DNA from: Proteobacteria bacterium UBA1148
Lineage (GTDB): Bacteria > Pseudomonadota > Gammaproteobacteria > Steroidobacterales > Rariloculaceae
Assembly: GCA_002311835.1 (NCBI GenBank)
Contig: DBZY01000049.1
Coordinates: forward strand, 47,890-111,889
DNA length: 64,000 nucleotides
Direction: 5' to 3'
Of this stretch, positions 52,503-61,905 are shown in pieces. Under the pieces are notes generated by a model. It saw only the letters and a program-made list of their open reading frames with translations, did not search any database and was not told where the DNA came from. Numbering within the stretch: position 1 is the stretch's first letter; the number at the start of each line of letters is the position of its first letter. The position numbers were made by a program, and so were the translations under genes.

Positions 52503-54653
52503 ATGGACGTCACCGCGATCGTCGATCCACTGAATGATGCGCAGAGGGAAGCAGTAACTGCTCCGAAGCGCCCCACGCTAGTGCTCGCAGGTGCCGGCAG
52601 CGGCAAGACTCGGGTGCTCGTACACCGTATTGCGTGGCTTATCTGCGTTGAGGGCCTTTCACCGCAACAGCTTCTTGCGGTCACGTTTACGAATAAAGCA
52701 GCCTCGGAAATGCGCCGAAGAATTGAAGCCCTTTTGGGATTTCCTACGAGACACTTTTGGATCGGAACATTTCACGGTCTGGCTCACCGCTTGCTGAGAA
52801 TCCACTGGCACGAGGCAGGTCTGGCAGAAGGGTTTCAGATAATGGATTCGGAGGATCAACTGCGTATGGTTCGCCGCTTACTAAAGAGGCTGGAACTAGA
52901 CGAAAATGAGTGGATACCCCGGGAAATGCAGTGGTTTATAAACGCTCAAAAGGATGAGGGGCTCCGACCGGATCGGGTTAATGATGATGGGGACCTAAAG
53001 CGCGGCCAGATGATCGAATTTTATAAGCGTTACGAGAAAATGTGCGTAGATTCATCCATTGTTGATTTCGGCGAGCTTCTGTTGCGCGCGCTAGAATTGC
53101 TCAAGAAAAAGTCTGACATTCTCGGACAGTATCGTGCGCGATTCCATCATCTGCTAGTGGATGAGTTTCAGGACACCAACACGATTCAGTATCAATGGCT
53201 AAAGCTACTGGCAGGCACTGAGGGGACGCCTTTTGTCGTGGGAGATGATGACCAATCCATTTATCGTTGGCGTGGTGCGCGAGTCGAGAATCTTCATCTT
53301 TTTGAGAAGGATTTCAAAGGAACTCATATTGTAAGACTGGAGCAGAATTATCGTTCAACCGCCAATATCTTAAATGCCGCAAACGCCATTATTACAAACA
53401 ATAGTTCTCGATTAGGAAAAAAACTCTGGACTGAGGGAGATTCTGGAGAGCCTATCATGTTGTATCGCGCGTTTAATGAGCGAGATGAAGCAGAGTTCGT
53501 CATCAACCGTATTACAGATCACATTGAGCAGGGATACAAACGAAGTGAGATCGCAGTACTCTATCGATCCAATGCCCAATCTAGGGTTTTTGAAGAGGCT
53601 CTTCTTGCGGCTGGAATTCCGTACCGTGTCTACGGAGGACAAAGGTTTTTTGAGCGCGCCGAGATCAAAAATGCACTAGCTTATTTGCGGCTCATCGCAA
53701 ATCGGGATGATGATCCCTCATTCGAACGCGTCGTTAACACCCCTTCTCGCGGTGTTGGGGCTAGGACAATAGAGGCGGTACGAGCACATGCGGTACGACA
53801 AGATTCGAGCCTGTGGCGTGCGGCTGTTGCGATCATCAGTGACGACGAGCTTCCAAAGCGCTCTAGACGAGCGCTCTCGAAGTTTCTGCAGTTGGTGAAT
53901 AGCTTGGACTCTGACACTGGTGAAATGCCTTTACACGATCAAGTTCGGTACATTACAGAGGCAAGTGGCCTGATTGCGCATCATGGCCGTGATGGGCAGA
54001 TGAGCGGAGAAGCTCGAATTGAGAATCTTGAGGAGCTTGTGAGCGCTGCGCGTGGGCTCATTCGTGATGATGATTCTGAGTTACCTCCTCTGGCAGAATT
54101 TCTCTCCTACGCAGTGCTGGAGTCGGGAGAGGGACAAGCCGAGGCCTATGAGGATGGAGTCCAACTGATGACTCTCCATTCAGCAAAAGGCTTAGAATTT
54201 CCGCTGGTTTTTTTGTGTGGTTTGGAAGATGGTTTGTTTCCTCATCAGCGGTCTTTAAACGACATGGGCGGATTAGAGGAGGAACGGCGGCTGTGCTATG
54301 TGGGTCTAACCCGAGCTCAGAAGCGGGTTTTTCTGACTTATGCTGAGCAGAGACGCCTGTACGGAACCGATAATTTTGGCCTGCCTTCCCGCTTTATTGG
54401 CGAGATCCCCCAGGAGCTTCTTGAGGAAGTGAGGCCTGCTCTTTCTGTATCCCGTCCTATTTACAGGCCGAAAAATCCTCTCGAAGCTGCTGTAGCTATT
54501 GATCTCGGGCAGCGGGTTCGACACCAAAAGTTCGGTGATGGAGTCGTACTCAACTGTGAGGGCAGCGGATCTCATGCCCGCGTTCAGGTTAATTTCGAGC
54601 GAGTCGGGACAAAATGGCTAGTGATTGCGTATGCCAACCTAGAACTGATGTAA
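52503..54653 (+). CDS. uvrD: DNA helicase II
   Basis: SF1 3'-5' helicase of nucleotide-excision and mismatch repair. The 716-residue protein (E. coli 720) opens with LNDAQREAVTAP and Walker A LVLAGAGSGKTRVLVHRIAWL, then AVTFTNKAASEMRRRI, FHGLAHRLLR, VDEFQDTNTIQYQWL, VGDDDQSIYRWRGA, LEQNYRST, LMTLHSAKGLEFP and VGLTRAQKR. A C-terminal Tudor-like RNA-polymerase-binding region (RVRHQKFGDGVVLNCEGSG) favours UvrD over Rep. It starts 30 bases after ctaB, an unusual neighbour, and is followed by trkA. Confidence 0.96.
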   Translation: MDVTAIVDPLNDAQREAVTAPKRPTLVLAGAGSGKTRVLVHRIAWLICVEGLSPQQLLAVTFTNKAASEMRRRIEALLGFPTRHFWIGTFHGLAHRLLRIHWHEAGLAEGFQIMDSEDQLRMVRRLLKRLELDENEWIPREMQWFINAQKDEGLRPDRVNDDGDLKRGQMIEFYKRYEKMCVDSSIVDFGELLLRALELLKKKSDILGQYRARFHHLLVDEFQDTNTIQYQWLKLLAGTEGTPFVVGDDDQSIYRWRGARVENLHLFEKDFKGTHIVRLEQNYRSTANILNAANAIITNNSSRLGKKLWTEGDSGEPIMLYRAFNERDEAEFVINRITDHIEQGYKRSEIAVLYRSNAQSRVFEEALLAAGIPYRVYGGQRFFERAEIKNALAYLRLIANRDDDPSFERVVNTPSRGVGARTIEAVRAHAVRQDSSLWRAAVAIISDDELPKRSRRALSKFLQLVNSLDSDTGEMPLHDQVRYITEASGLIAHHGRDGQMSGEARIENLEELVSAARGLIRDDDSELPPLAEFLSYAVLESGEGQAEAYEDGVQLMTLHSAKGLEFPLVFLCGLEDGLFPHQRSLNDMGGLEEERRLCYVGLTRAQKRVFLTYAEQRRLYGTDNFGLPSRFIGEIPQELLEEVRPALSVSRPIYRPKNPLEAAVAIDLGQRVRHQKFGDGVVLNCEGSGSHARVQVNFERVGTKWLVIAYANLELM

Positions 54654-54684
54654 ACTACGCGCCGATTTTGCGCAACATCCCATC

Positions 54685-56046
54685 ATGAATATTCTAATTT
54701 TGGGTGCAGGACAAGTTGGTACCACGGTTGCCTATAGTTTGGCCCGTGAGGAAGCCAACGAGGTCACTATTGTTGATCGCGACCCCGAGGTATTGCGTGA
54801 GCTACAGGATCGTCTGGATGTACGTACCGTTCTAGGGCACGTGGCACACCCCGAAGTGCTCGAAAGGGCGGGTGCTGGGGACGCCGATATGATCATCGCG
54901 CTTACGAATAGCGATGAGGTCAACATAGTGGCCTGTCAGGTAGCGTATGCTCTTTTCCAAACCCCGAGGAAAATTGCCAGAATCAGGGCGGCGGAATACA
55001 CCAAGCATCAAATATTTTTTAAGGGCGAAGGTTTGCCGGTCGACTTCATTATAAGCCCGGAAGAGTTAGTGACCGAACACATTGAGGAGCTTATCCATTT
55101 CCCCGGAGCTCTCCAGGTTCTAGAGTTCGCGGAAGGTAGGGTGAGACTGGTGGCTGCGCGGGCTCATGAGGGCGGTGCATTGATTGGGCACCCTCTCAGG
55201 GAGCTATCAGATCACATCCCGAACGTAGAGTGCCGTGTTGTGGCTATCTATCGGGACGGAGAAGGGATCATCCCGGACGGGGATACCGTCGTAGAGGAAG
55301 ATGACGAAGTTTTTTTTGTTGTCGCTCGCAAAGATATTCGATCTGTACTCAGCGAAATGCGTAAGCTCGATGAGCCAGTCAAACGTGTCGTCATCGCGGG
55401 CGGTGGGAACATTGGCATTCGCCTTGCAAAGGCGCTGGAGAATACCACCCAAGTTAAAGTTATTGAACGTAACCGCGACCGTGTTATAGCAGTGTCGGAG
55501 AGCCTCGACAAAGCTATTGTGTTACACGGTGATGCATCCAATGAGGAATTGTTGCTGGAGGAGAATATCGATAGTGCGGACGTGTTTGTATCCGTCACCA
55601 ACTCGGAAGAGGGGAACATTCTTTCTGCCATGTTGGCAAAGCGTCTCGGTGCTCATAAAGTCATGGCGCTGATAAATAAACCAGTCTATGAGGAGCTATT
55701 GGCGGCAGGAACCGTAGATATTGCAATATCTCCGCAACAGATCACCTTGGGCGCACTGCTTGCTCATGTTCGGAGGGGGGACGTTGTTAAAGTCCATGCG
55801 CTCAGGCACGGTGCTGCTGAAGCGATCGAAGCGGTTGCACACGGGGATGAGAGTAAGTCACGAGTGGTGGGCAGAGCTATAGAAGACGTCCACCTGCCCA
55901 ATGGTGCAACCATTAGCGCCATCGTTCGGGGGGATGATGTGCTTATGGCTCACCACGATACAGTGATAGAAGAAGATGATCACCTTATTCTATTCATGTC
56001 TGATCGTCGGCAAATCGATCAAGTCGAGCAATTGTTCGAGATTTAA
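54685..56046 (+). CDS. trkA: Trk potassium uptake regulator TrkA
   Basis: Cytoplasmic NAD(H)/ATP-binding gating ring of the Trk potassium channel. The 453-residue protein is a tandem RCK unit: two Rossmann domains with ILGAGQVGTTVAYSLA (residue 4) and VIAGGGNIGIRLAKAL (about residue 235), each followed by an RCK_C domain (about 140-220 and 370-450). Length is close to E. coli TrkA (458). It is 40 bases upstream of trkH, making a compact trkAH unit; in E. coli the two genes are apart. Confidence 0.96.
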   Translation: MNILILGAGQVGTTVAYSLAREEANEVTIVDRDPEVLRELQDRLDVRTVLGHVAHPEVLERAGAGDADMIIALTNSDEVNIVACQVAYALFQTPRKIARIRAAEYTKHQIFFKGEGLPVDFIISPEELVTEHIEELIHFPGALQVLEFAEGRVRLVAARAHEGGALIGHPLRELSDHIPNVECRVVAIYRDGEGIIPDGDTVVEEDDEVFFVVARKDIRSVLSEMRKLDEPVKRVVIAGGGNIGIRLAKALENTTQVKVIERNRDRVIAVSESLDKAIVLHGDASNEELLLEENIDSADVFVSVTNSEEGNILSAMLAKRLGAHKVMALINKPVYEELLAAGTVDIAISPQQITLGALLAHVRRGDVVKVHALRHGAAEAIEAVAHGDESKSRVVGRAIEDVHLPNGATISAIVRGDDVLMAHHDTVIEEDDHLILFMSDRRQIDQVEQLFEI

Positions 56047-56086
56047 GTGAGCTTCTCTTGAGTACGGGGACTCACTCCTTCTACCT

Positions 56087-57538
56087 ATGACAAGATCTTC
56101 TGTCCAACGCATCATTGGTTTATTGCTGGCCATGTTCAGCGCCACGATGCTGATCCCCATAGTTGTGTCGCTCATCTTTGCTGATGGTGTCTGGCGGGCT
56201 TTCGCCGGGTCCTTCTTAATTATTCTGGGATGCGGAATAGTTATATGGTGGCCGGTGCGCGGCGAGAGGCGCGAGTTGCGATTACGAGACGGTTTTCTAG
56301 TGGTAGCGCTCTTCTGGGCTGTGCTGGGGATGTTTGGGGCTACGCCTTTTCTGCTAGTGGATAATCCTCAGATGAGCTTCACTGATGCGGTCTTTGAGTC
56401 GGTATCGGGGCTCACGACCACCGGTGCCACGGTTTTGTCTGGCCTCGACGTGCTGCCCAAATCGATCCTCTATTACCGACAACAGCTTCAATGGTTTGGG
56501 GGCTTGGGGATCATCGTTCTTGCAGTTGCAGTGCTACCGATGCTCGGGGTTGGAGGCATGCAGTTGTATCGAGCAGAGACTCCAGGCCCTGTAAAGGATA
56601 CGAAGCTGACTCCACGTATCATGGAAACGGCGAAGGCTCTTTGGTACGTTTACCTTGGTATCACTGTTGTATGCGGATTTGCCTACTGGGCAGCGGGCAT
56701 GAGTATTTTTGATGCGATTTGCCACGCCTTTAGCACGGTAGCTATCGGGGGATTCTCGACCTATGACGCGAGTATCGGGCACTTCAACAGTCCGTTAATC
56801 GATATGCTCGCAGTTATCTTCATGTTTATCGCAGGGGTTAATTTTTCTCTACATTTTTTGGCATGGCGCCACAGATCAGTGGGACACTATTTGATAGATC
56901 CGGAGTTTCGCACTTACCTAAAGTTTTTAGTTTGGCTTACGCTTTTAGTTCTTCTTTATCTCTACTGGACCGGACACTATTCCACTTTCTTAGAGACGGT
57001 TACGAAGGGACTATTCCAGGTTATATCTATTGGTACGACGACAGGCTTCACTACCACTGATTTCACTGTCTGGCCAGGAGCTCTTCCAGTTATTTTAATT
57101 CTTTCCAGCTTTATTGGAGGTTGTGCGGGATCAACCGCCGGAGGCATAAAAGTCATTCGCTGGTTACTCATGTACAGACAAGGAATTAGAGAGGTTCAAA
57201 GATTAGTTCACCCTAGCGCCGAGATCCCGGTGAAGTTGGGCTCGAAGGTTGTTCATCATCGCGTCGTCGAAGCTGTGTGGGGATTTTTTGCGGTTTATAT
57301 TGTGGTTTTCGGGGTGTTGCTCATCGTTCAGTTGGCGAGTGGCTTGGATCAAGTTTCTTCTTTCGCCGCCGTTGCAGCAACATTGAACAATCTAGGGCCT
57401 GGCTTAGGTGAGGTTGCTTCAGGATTTGCTGGTGTGAGCATCGTGGGCAAATGGTCCGCGGTTTGCGGAATGCTGCTCGGAAGATTAGAAATCTTTACCT
57501 TCCTGGTATTGATTACGCCCACATTCTGGAGGCCTTGA
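56087..57538 (+). CDS. trkH: Potassium uptake protein TrkH
   Basis: Membrane channel subunit of Trk. The 483-residue protein (E. coli 483) has four pore repeats; the selectivity loops include SVSGLTTTGATVL, AFSTVAIGGFSTYDASIG, SIGTTTGFTTTDFT and NNLGPGLGEVA. YRAETPGPVKDTKLTPRI is a TrkH/KtrB signature. The adjoining trkA supplies its gate. The following TPR gene begins two bases after the stop. Confidence 0.95.
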   Translation: MTRSSVQRIIGLLLAMFSATMLIPIVVSLIFADGVWRAFAGSFLIILGCGIVIWWPVRGERRELRLRDGFLVVALFWAVLGMFGATPFLLVDNPQMSFTDAVFESVSGLTTTGATVLSGLDVLPKSILYYRQQLQWFGGLGIIVLAVAVLPMLGVGGMQLYRAETPGPVKDTKLTPRIMETAKALWYVYLGITVVCGFAYWAAGMSIFDAICHAFSTVAIGGFSTYDASIGHFNSPLIDMLAVIFMFIAGVNFSLHFLAWRHRSVGHYLIDPEFRTYLKFLVWLTLLVLLYLYWTGHYSTFLETVTKGLFQVISIGTTTGFTTTDFTVWPGALPVILILSSFIGGCAGSTAGGIKVIRWLLMYRQGIREVQRLVHPSAEIPVKLGSKVVHHRVVEAVWGFFAVYIVVFGVLLIVQLASGLDQVSSFAAVAATLNNLGPGLGEVASGFAGVSIVGKWSAVCGMLLGRLEIFTFLVLITPTFWRP

Positions 57539-57539
57539 T

Positions 57540-57905
57540 GTGAGTACTGTGGAGAGATTCGAGGCTATATTGAAGGATGGTGCTGACAGTGCAAGCTTGC
57601 GGTTCGCACTTGGAACCGAATACATGAAGCTTGCTGACTTTGAAACAGAGGCCTCGCCACAATCAATAACAGCGCGGGCTCTACTTCGGACTCGCGCTAT
57701 TGAACACCTGCGGGCAGCGGTAGTAATGGATTCGGAGTATTCAGCTGCGTGGAAGTCTCTGGGTAGAGCAGAGACAGATGCAGGTCTGCAAAAAGATGCC
57801 GTTAAGAGCTATCAAAAAGGTATTCATGCGGCCACCCAGCATGGTGACGTACAAGCCGCACGAGAAATGAAAGTTTTTCTCAAGCGCTTACAACGGCATG
57901 GTTGA
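57540..57905 (+). CDS. Small TPR-containing protein
   Basis: A 121-residue soluble helical protein with TPR-like pairs: LRFALGTEYMKLADFETEA, AIEHLRAAVVMDSEYSAAW, SLGRAETDAGLQKDAVKSYQKG and AATQHGDVQAAREMKVFLKR. It probably mediates protein contacts; the partner is unknown. Start GTG 57540, immediately after trkH. It sits tightly between trkH and the TRAP transporter genes, so may serve either. Not recognised as a named family. Confidence 0.65.
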   Translation: MSTVERFEAILKDGADSASLRFALGTEYMKLADFETEASPQSITARALLRTRAIEHLRAAVVMDSEYSAAWKSLGRAETDAGLQKDAVKSYQKGIHAATQHGDVQAAREMKVFLKRLQRHG

Positions 57906-57943
57906 GCATGCTGCGTGTTTCTAGCGTTAGGGGAAGGAGTGTG

Positions 57944-58492
57944 ATGCTGGGGCTGAAAGAAGCTCTTGAGCGGCTTAGCGAACTCACCGGGGCAGTCGTG
58001 GCCTGGCTTACTGTTTTGATGGTGGGTGGCACCTTTGTCATCGTTGTACTCCGCTATGCTTTCGATCTCGGCTGGATTGCTATGCAAGAAAGTATTACTT
58101 GGATGCATGCGGCGGTTTTTATGCTCGGAGCGGCCTACACCCTGAAACGGGATGGGCATGTCCGAGTCGATATCTTCTATCGCAATATGTCGGACCATAA
58201 CAAGGCTTTAGTAGATCTGGTAGGGACGGCGATTTTGCTCTTGCCAATGACCATATTTTTAACCGTCTCAAGCTGGGATTATGTGTCAACGTCTTGGGCT
58301 ATCGGGGAGGCTTCCCGTGAAGCTGGGGGATTACCATATCCGTTTGTCCCAATACTAAAAAGTATCATCCCCGCCACTGCAATTATGCTGATTTTGCAAG
58401 GTATCGCGAACTCCATTGCTGCCATCATGATTTTGGCGAATCAAATGCCATCGACGCCAGAAAGCGATGCTCCTCAGAGTGACGTGATCTAA
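57944..58492 (+). CDS. dctQ: TRAP transporter small membrane subunit (DctQ)
   Basis: Four-helix small permease component of a tripartite ATP-independent periplasmic transporter. The 182-residue protein has helices around residues 15-40, 50-70, 90-115 and 135-160, with the QESITWMHAAVFMLGAAYTLKRDGHVRVD segment (shown by its parts QESITWMHAAVFMLGAA and KRDGHVRVD) typical of DctQ. I use ATG 57944 with an AAGGAG site six bases upstream; starts at 57902 and 57908 are alternatives. It couples to dctM (TAATG). The periplasmic binding protein DctP is not in the window. Confidence 0.88.
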   Translation: MLGLKEALERLSELTGAVVAWLTVLMVGGTFVIVVLRYAFDLGWIAMQESITWMHAAVFMLGAAYTLKRDGHVRVDIFYRNMSDHNKALVDLVGTAILLLPMTIFLTVSSWDYVSTSWAIGEASREAGGLPYPFVPILKSIIPATAIMLILQGIANSIAAIMILANQMPSTPESDAPQSDVI

Positions 58493-59865
58493 TGGAGTGG
58501 ATAGCCCTTTTAATGTTTGTCGTGGTAGTGATTGTGCTGCTCGCAGGATTTCCTGTCGCATTTTCTCTTGGTGGAATTGCGCTGATATTCGCTTGGGTTG
58601 GGGCATTACTTGGGATTTTCGATGCCGCTTTTCTTGGCACCATGCCCAACCGGGTGTTTGGAATCATGAGTAACCAGACATTGATGGCTGTGCCACTGTT
58701 CGTTTTCATGGGCATCACGCTGGAGCGTGCCAAAATTGCCGAAAACCTCCTAGACAGTCTCAGCCGTTTGTTTGGCCAGTTGCGTGGTGGACTTGGCATC
58801 TCGGTCACTATTGTGGGGATGCTGCTCGCGGCGAGCACTGGAATTGTAGGAGCAACGGTGGTCACCATGGGGCTCCTCTCACTACCAACCATGCTACGTC
58901 GTGGCTACGATCCAGCAATAGCGACCGGCATCATTTGTGCATCGGGCACCCTCGGTCAGATAATTCCACCATCGATTATTCTGGTACTGCTAGGGGACGT
59001 GTTGTCGTCTGCCTATAGCCAGTCGCAGCTCAATCAGGGTATTTTTTCTCCAGACACGGTGTCTGTCGGAGATTTATTCCTCGGCGCTCTGGTTCCCGGG
59101 CTCGCGCTCGTCGGACTTTATATTATTTATCTAATTGGGATCGCCATTGTAAGGCCTGAGACTATGCCTCCTCATGAGAGTTCGGAATCCGAGAAGGCTG
59201 GTTTGAGAGAAGTGGTATCCGCTCTTTTCCCTCCTTTGATATTGATTCTTGCGGTACTGGGATCAATCATCGCCGGACTGGCAACCCCCACGGAAGCTGC
59301 CGCTGTTGGCGCTATGGGGGCCCTTCTATTGGCTCTGGTGAAAGGTCGGTTTTCCATGGGACGCTTAGTCGAGGTCATGGAGAGCACAGTTCGTATCAGT
59401 AGCATGGTTTTTCTAATCTTAATCGGTGCGTCGATATTCTCATTAGTTTTTAGAGGCTACGGTGGCGACAGTTTGGTCCATGAACTGCTCTTGAATTTAC
59501 CGGGCGGTGTCGTTGGCGCCATGCTTACTGTAATGCTCTTGATGTTCCTACTAGGCTTTGTGCTCGATTTTATTGAGATAACTTTTGTTGTGGTACCCAT
59601 CGTTGGCCCCATCCTATTAACAATGGGGATTGATCCCATTTGGTTGGGCGTGATGATTGCTATCAATTTGCAAACATCCTTTTTGACGCCTCCCTTCGGA
59701 TTTGCGTTGTTCTATTTGCGTGGAGTAGCTCCGGAAAGCGTTGAGACAAGGGACATTTATCGCGGCGTGATGCCCTTCGTCGCCATACAATTATTAGCTT
59801 TGGCGGCTCTGGCTCTTTTTCCGGGGCTTGCCACGTGGTTGCCCTCGGTGGTCTATGGACGCTAA
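58492..59865 (+). CDS. dctM: TRAP transporter large membrane subunit (DctM)
   Basis: Large, sodium-coupled permease subunit, about 12 helices in 457 residues. Typical blocks: LLAGFPVAFSLGGIALIF, LMAVPLFVFMGITLERAKIA, ASTGIVGATVVTMGLLSLP, ATGIICASGTLGQIIPPSI and LATPTEAAAVGAMGALL, plus FVLDFIEITFVVVPI near the end. TRAP systems import carboxylates and related compounds; the substrate depends on the missing DctP. The gene ends 22 bases from the convergent cox-cluster ORF, with no evident terminator. Confidence 0.93.
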   Translation: MEWIALLMFVVVVIVLLAGFPVAFSLGGIALIFAWVGALLGIFDAAFLGTMPNRVFGIMSNQTLMAVPLFVFMGITLERAKIAENLLDSLSRLFGQLRGGLGISVTIVGMLLAASTGIVGATVVTMGLLSLPTMLRRGYDPAIATGIICASGTLGQIIPPSIILVLLGDVLSSAYSQSQLNQGIFSPDTVSVGDLFLGALVPGLALVGLYIIYLIGIAIVRPETMPPHESSESEKAGLREVVSALFPPLILILAVLGSIIAGLATPTEAAAVGAMGALLLALVKGRFSMGRLVEVMESTVRISSMVFLILIGASIFSLVFRGYGGDSLVHELLLNLPGGVVGAMLTVMLLMFLLGFVLDFIEITFVVVPIVGPILLTMGIDPIWLGVMIAINLQTSFLTPPFGFALFYLRGVAPESVETRDIYRGVMPFVAIQLLALAALALFPGLATWLPSVVYGR

Positions 59866-59887
59866 GGCGTTATCCGGAGTAGCAGTT

Positions 59888-60148
59888 CTAGTCGGTTTTT
59901 TTCTTGACGTCTAGTAACCACCATGCCAGAAAGCCGTAAATCATCAGCACGGTTGCAATGGTGATGAATGGCAGGGGGGGCAACCAGATAGGTATATCGG
60001 CAATGCTTTCATACGGTCCCAGAGCGGGCGCTATAGCTGCGCCGGCGAACAGTCCGATGAAAATACCGATGGCTAGCTTTGGCTGGTTTCGCCAGGCCAA
60101 TCCCCACAGAATTAGAAAGATAACAAAGATGATTATTGCCCAAGGCAT
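59888..60148 (-). CDS. Small membrane protein at the end of the cox cluster
   Basis: An 86-residue protein with three hydrophobic segments (about residues 3-20, 27-45 and 58-80: IIIFVIFLILWGLAW, LAIGIFIGLFAGAAIAPALG, ITIATVLMIYGFLAWWLLD). It begins eight bases after the COX4 stop and is the last gene of the cluster, so it may be a small oxidase subunit or assembly factor. I do not recognise a family. ATG 60148 is chosen; a longer reading to 60208 overlaps the COX4 gene. Confidence 0.6.
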   Translation of the reverse strand: MPWAIIIFVIFLILWGLAWRNQPKLAIGIFIGLFAGAAIAPALGPYESIADIPIWLPPLPFITIATVLMIYGFLAWWLLDVKKKTD

Positions 60149-60155
60149 TTCTAGC

Positions 60156-60515
60156 CTAGTGTCCTTCCTCAGTGGCATGTTCTTGTGCCACGAAGTTTGT
60201 CTCACCAAAGAAGTTCAGCCGGGTAAGTAAAGTATAGTCACCTTCCACGGCCATAAGCCCAATCAGGAAGAGAAGCAAAACTGGTGGTCCTAAAATTGCA
60301 TAGATTAAGGCAACACGTTCCCATGCCATATGCATGAAGATCGCAATGATAAAGCCTGCCTTCGCAAGCATGAAGATAAGGATTAATGACCATCTCAGGT
60401 AGCTTTCAAATCCCAGGTAATCTACAAGATATGAAAGTGTGCTGAGTACGAACAGCAGTAGCCATACCCAGAGATAGATGCTGAGAGAGTGTTCTTGGTG
60501 TCCTTCCGCTGCCAT
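60156..60515 (-). CDS. Cytochrome c oxidase subunit IV (prokaryotic COX4 type)
   Basis: A 119-residue three-helix protein matching the prokaryotic COX4 family: SIYLWVWLLLFVLSTLSYLVD, LMLAKAGFIIAIFMHMAWE (the KxxxVxxxFMH-type signature, here AKAGFIIAIFMHM), and VLLLFLIGLMA. It is a small accessory subunit of haem-copper oxidases. ATG 60515 is preferred to TTG 60530, which overlaps the subunit III gene. It lies between the subunit III gene and the small membrane ORF. Confidence 0.88.
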   Translation of the reverse strand: MAAEGHQEHSLSIYLWVWLLLFVLSTLSYLVDYLGFESYLRWSLILIFMLAKAGFIIAIFMHMAWERVALIYAILGPPVLLLFLIGLMAVEGDYTLLTRLNFFGETNFVAQEHATEEGH

Positions 60516-60523
60516 ATGGTTTT

Positions 60524-61216
60524 CTACCAAAGATAAAAGAATGCAAAAATGAATACCCAGACAAGGTCAACAAAATGCCAGTAAAGCCCGGTAATCTCCA
60601 CGATTTCGTAATTGCCCGAGGCCTCATAATCTCCTTTGAGTACTTTTAATGCGACGACGCTTAGATAGATGACCCCAATAGAGACATGTGCGCCATGGAA
60701 GCCAGTGATCATAAAAAAACTCGAGCCGAACTGAGCAGCTCCCATAGGATTTCCCCAGGGGCGTACGCCCTCTTCCACAATTAGCTTCACCCACTCAAAG
60801 GCCTGCATGCCCACAAAAGTCGCCCCGAATGCGGCGGTAATGAACATTAGAGCCGCGGTCTTAGCCCGATCTTGCCGGTAACCGTAGTTAACAGCCAACG
60901 CCATCGTGCCGCTGCTGGTAATCAAGATAAAGGTCATGATAGCGATTAGGATCAGTGGGATGGGGTCCCCTCCAAAACTCAGAGCAAAAACTTCGCTCGG
61001 ATTTGGCCAAGGCACTCGTGTTGACATCCGCACGTTCATGTAGGAGGTCAGAAAGCAAGCGAAAATGAAAGTGTCGCTCAGGAGGAAAATCCACATCATG
61101 GCTTTTCCCCATGGAACCTGAAACGTTTGTTTGTCGGCACTCCAGTCGCGTGTAAAGTCTTGGAAGCCTTCGGGCAGTGCGAAAGTCGCTCCTGATTCAG
61201 ACGAGTTAGATCCCAT
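60524..61216 (-). CDS. Cytochrome c oxidase subunit III
   Basis: A 230-residue haem-copper oxidase subunit III. It has the KAMMWIFLLSDTFIFACFLTSY helix (shown in part: WIFLLSDTFIFACF with the conserved SD), GMQAFEWVKL, the GFHGAHVSIGVIYL block with the conserved histidines and YWHFVDLVWVFIFAFFYLW at the C-terminus, all classic for subunit III. It follows the second subunit III-like gene by 14 bases. Confidence 0.93.
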   Translation of the reverse strand: MGSNSSESGATFALPEGFQDFTRDWSADKQTFQVPWGKAMMWIFLLSDTFIFACFLTSYMNVRMSTRVPWPNPSEVFALSFGGDPIPLILIAIMTFILITSSGTMALAVNYGYRQDRAKTAALMFITAAFGATFVGMQAFEWVKLIVEEGVRPWGNPMGAAQFGSSFFMITGFHGAHVSIGVIYLSVVALKVLKGDYEASGNYEIVEITGLYWHFVDLVWVFIFAFFYLW

Positions 61217-61230
61217 ACGACCTTAACTCT

Positions 61231-61905
61231 TTATGTAGACAGCAAGAGTCCAAACAGGATCAGCCAAATCAAAAGCAAGTAGTGCCAATAGACCGAGCAT
61301 AGCTCAACGCGCAGACGTACATTAGTAATTTCCATCACGGGACTCGTTTCCAGCTTTCTCCAGACAGACAAACAGGCCCGTGCCCAGAACCAGAGTCCGC
61401 CGAGCATATGTAGACCATGTAATCCTGTCAGAATATAGAAGAACGCATCTGCGGGATTGGTAGTTACAAAGTAACCGGCGTCGGTTAATTGTTGCCACGC
61501 GACTAATTGGCCGATTAGAAAAGCGATGGTAAGAGCACCACCCGTCGTGAGGCTTAGTCTTAGGCTGTCCAAATTCTCCCTTCGGGCTGCTCCGCGTGCG
61601 AGTTGTAACGCGATGCTGCCCAGCACTAAAAGACCGGTGTTGAACCAAAGTAAGCTGGGATCTTGTAGCGGACGCCAGTCCGGAAACTGAGAACGCATGT
61701 TATAGACTGTTGTGAAGAGTCCAAACAAACTCGTAACTACGGCGAGAAACACCCATAGGCCAACCCGGGGGGCTGGGACCTTAGTTGTACCACCCTCTTC
61801 GATAATCCCTTGTTCAAGCCAGGGCTTTGTTTTTAGGTGCTGCAGTAGGAAGCACCAAACTAAAATGGCAACTGTGAGAGCAGCAAAAAGGAGTGAGATA
61901 TTCAT
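61231..61905 (-). CDS. Second cytochrome c oxidase subunit III-like protein
   Basis: A 224-residue, probably seven-helix protein of the subunit III family: RVGLWVFLAVVTSLFGLFT, a FYILTGLHGLHMLGGLWFW block and a SVYWHYLLLIWLILFGLLL C-terminus. It differs clearly from the adjacent subunit III gene, so the cluster has two paralogues in tandem. Paired subunit III genes occur in some caa3/aa3-type clusters. Its ATG overlaps the coxA stop by four bases (ATGA). Confidence 0.85.
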   Translation of the reverse strand: MNISLLFAALTVAILVWCFLLQHLKTKPWLEQGIIEEGGTTKVPAPRVGLWVFLAVVTSLFGLFTTVYNMRSQFPDWRPLQDPSLLWFNTGLLVLGSIALQLARGAARRENLDSLRLSLTTGGALTIAFLIGQLVAWQQLTDAGYFVTTNPADAFFYILTGLHGLHMLGGLWFWARACLSVWRKLETSPVMEITNVRLRVELCSVYWHYLLLIWLILFGLLLST

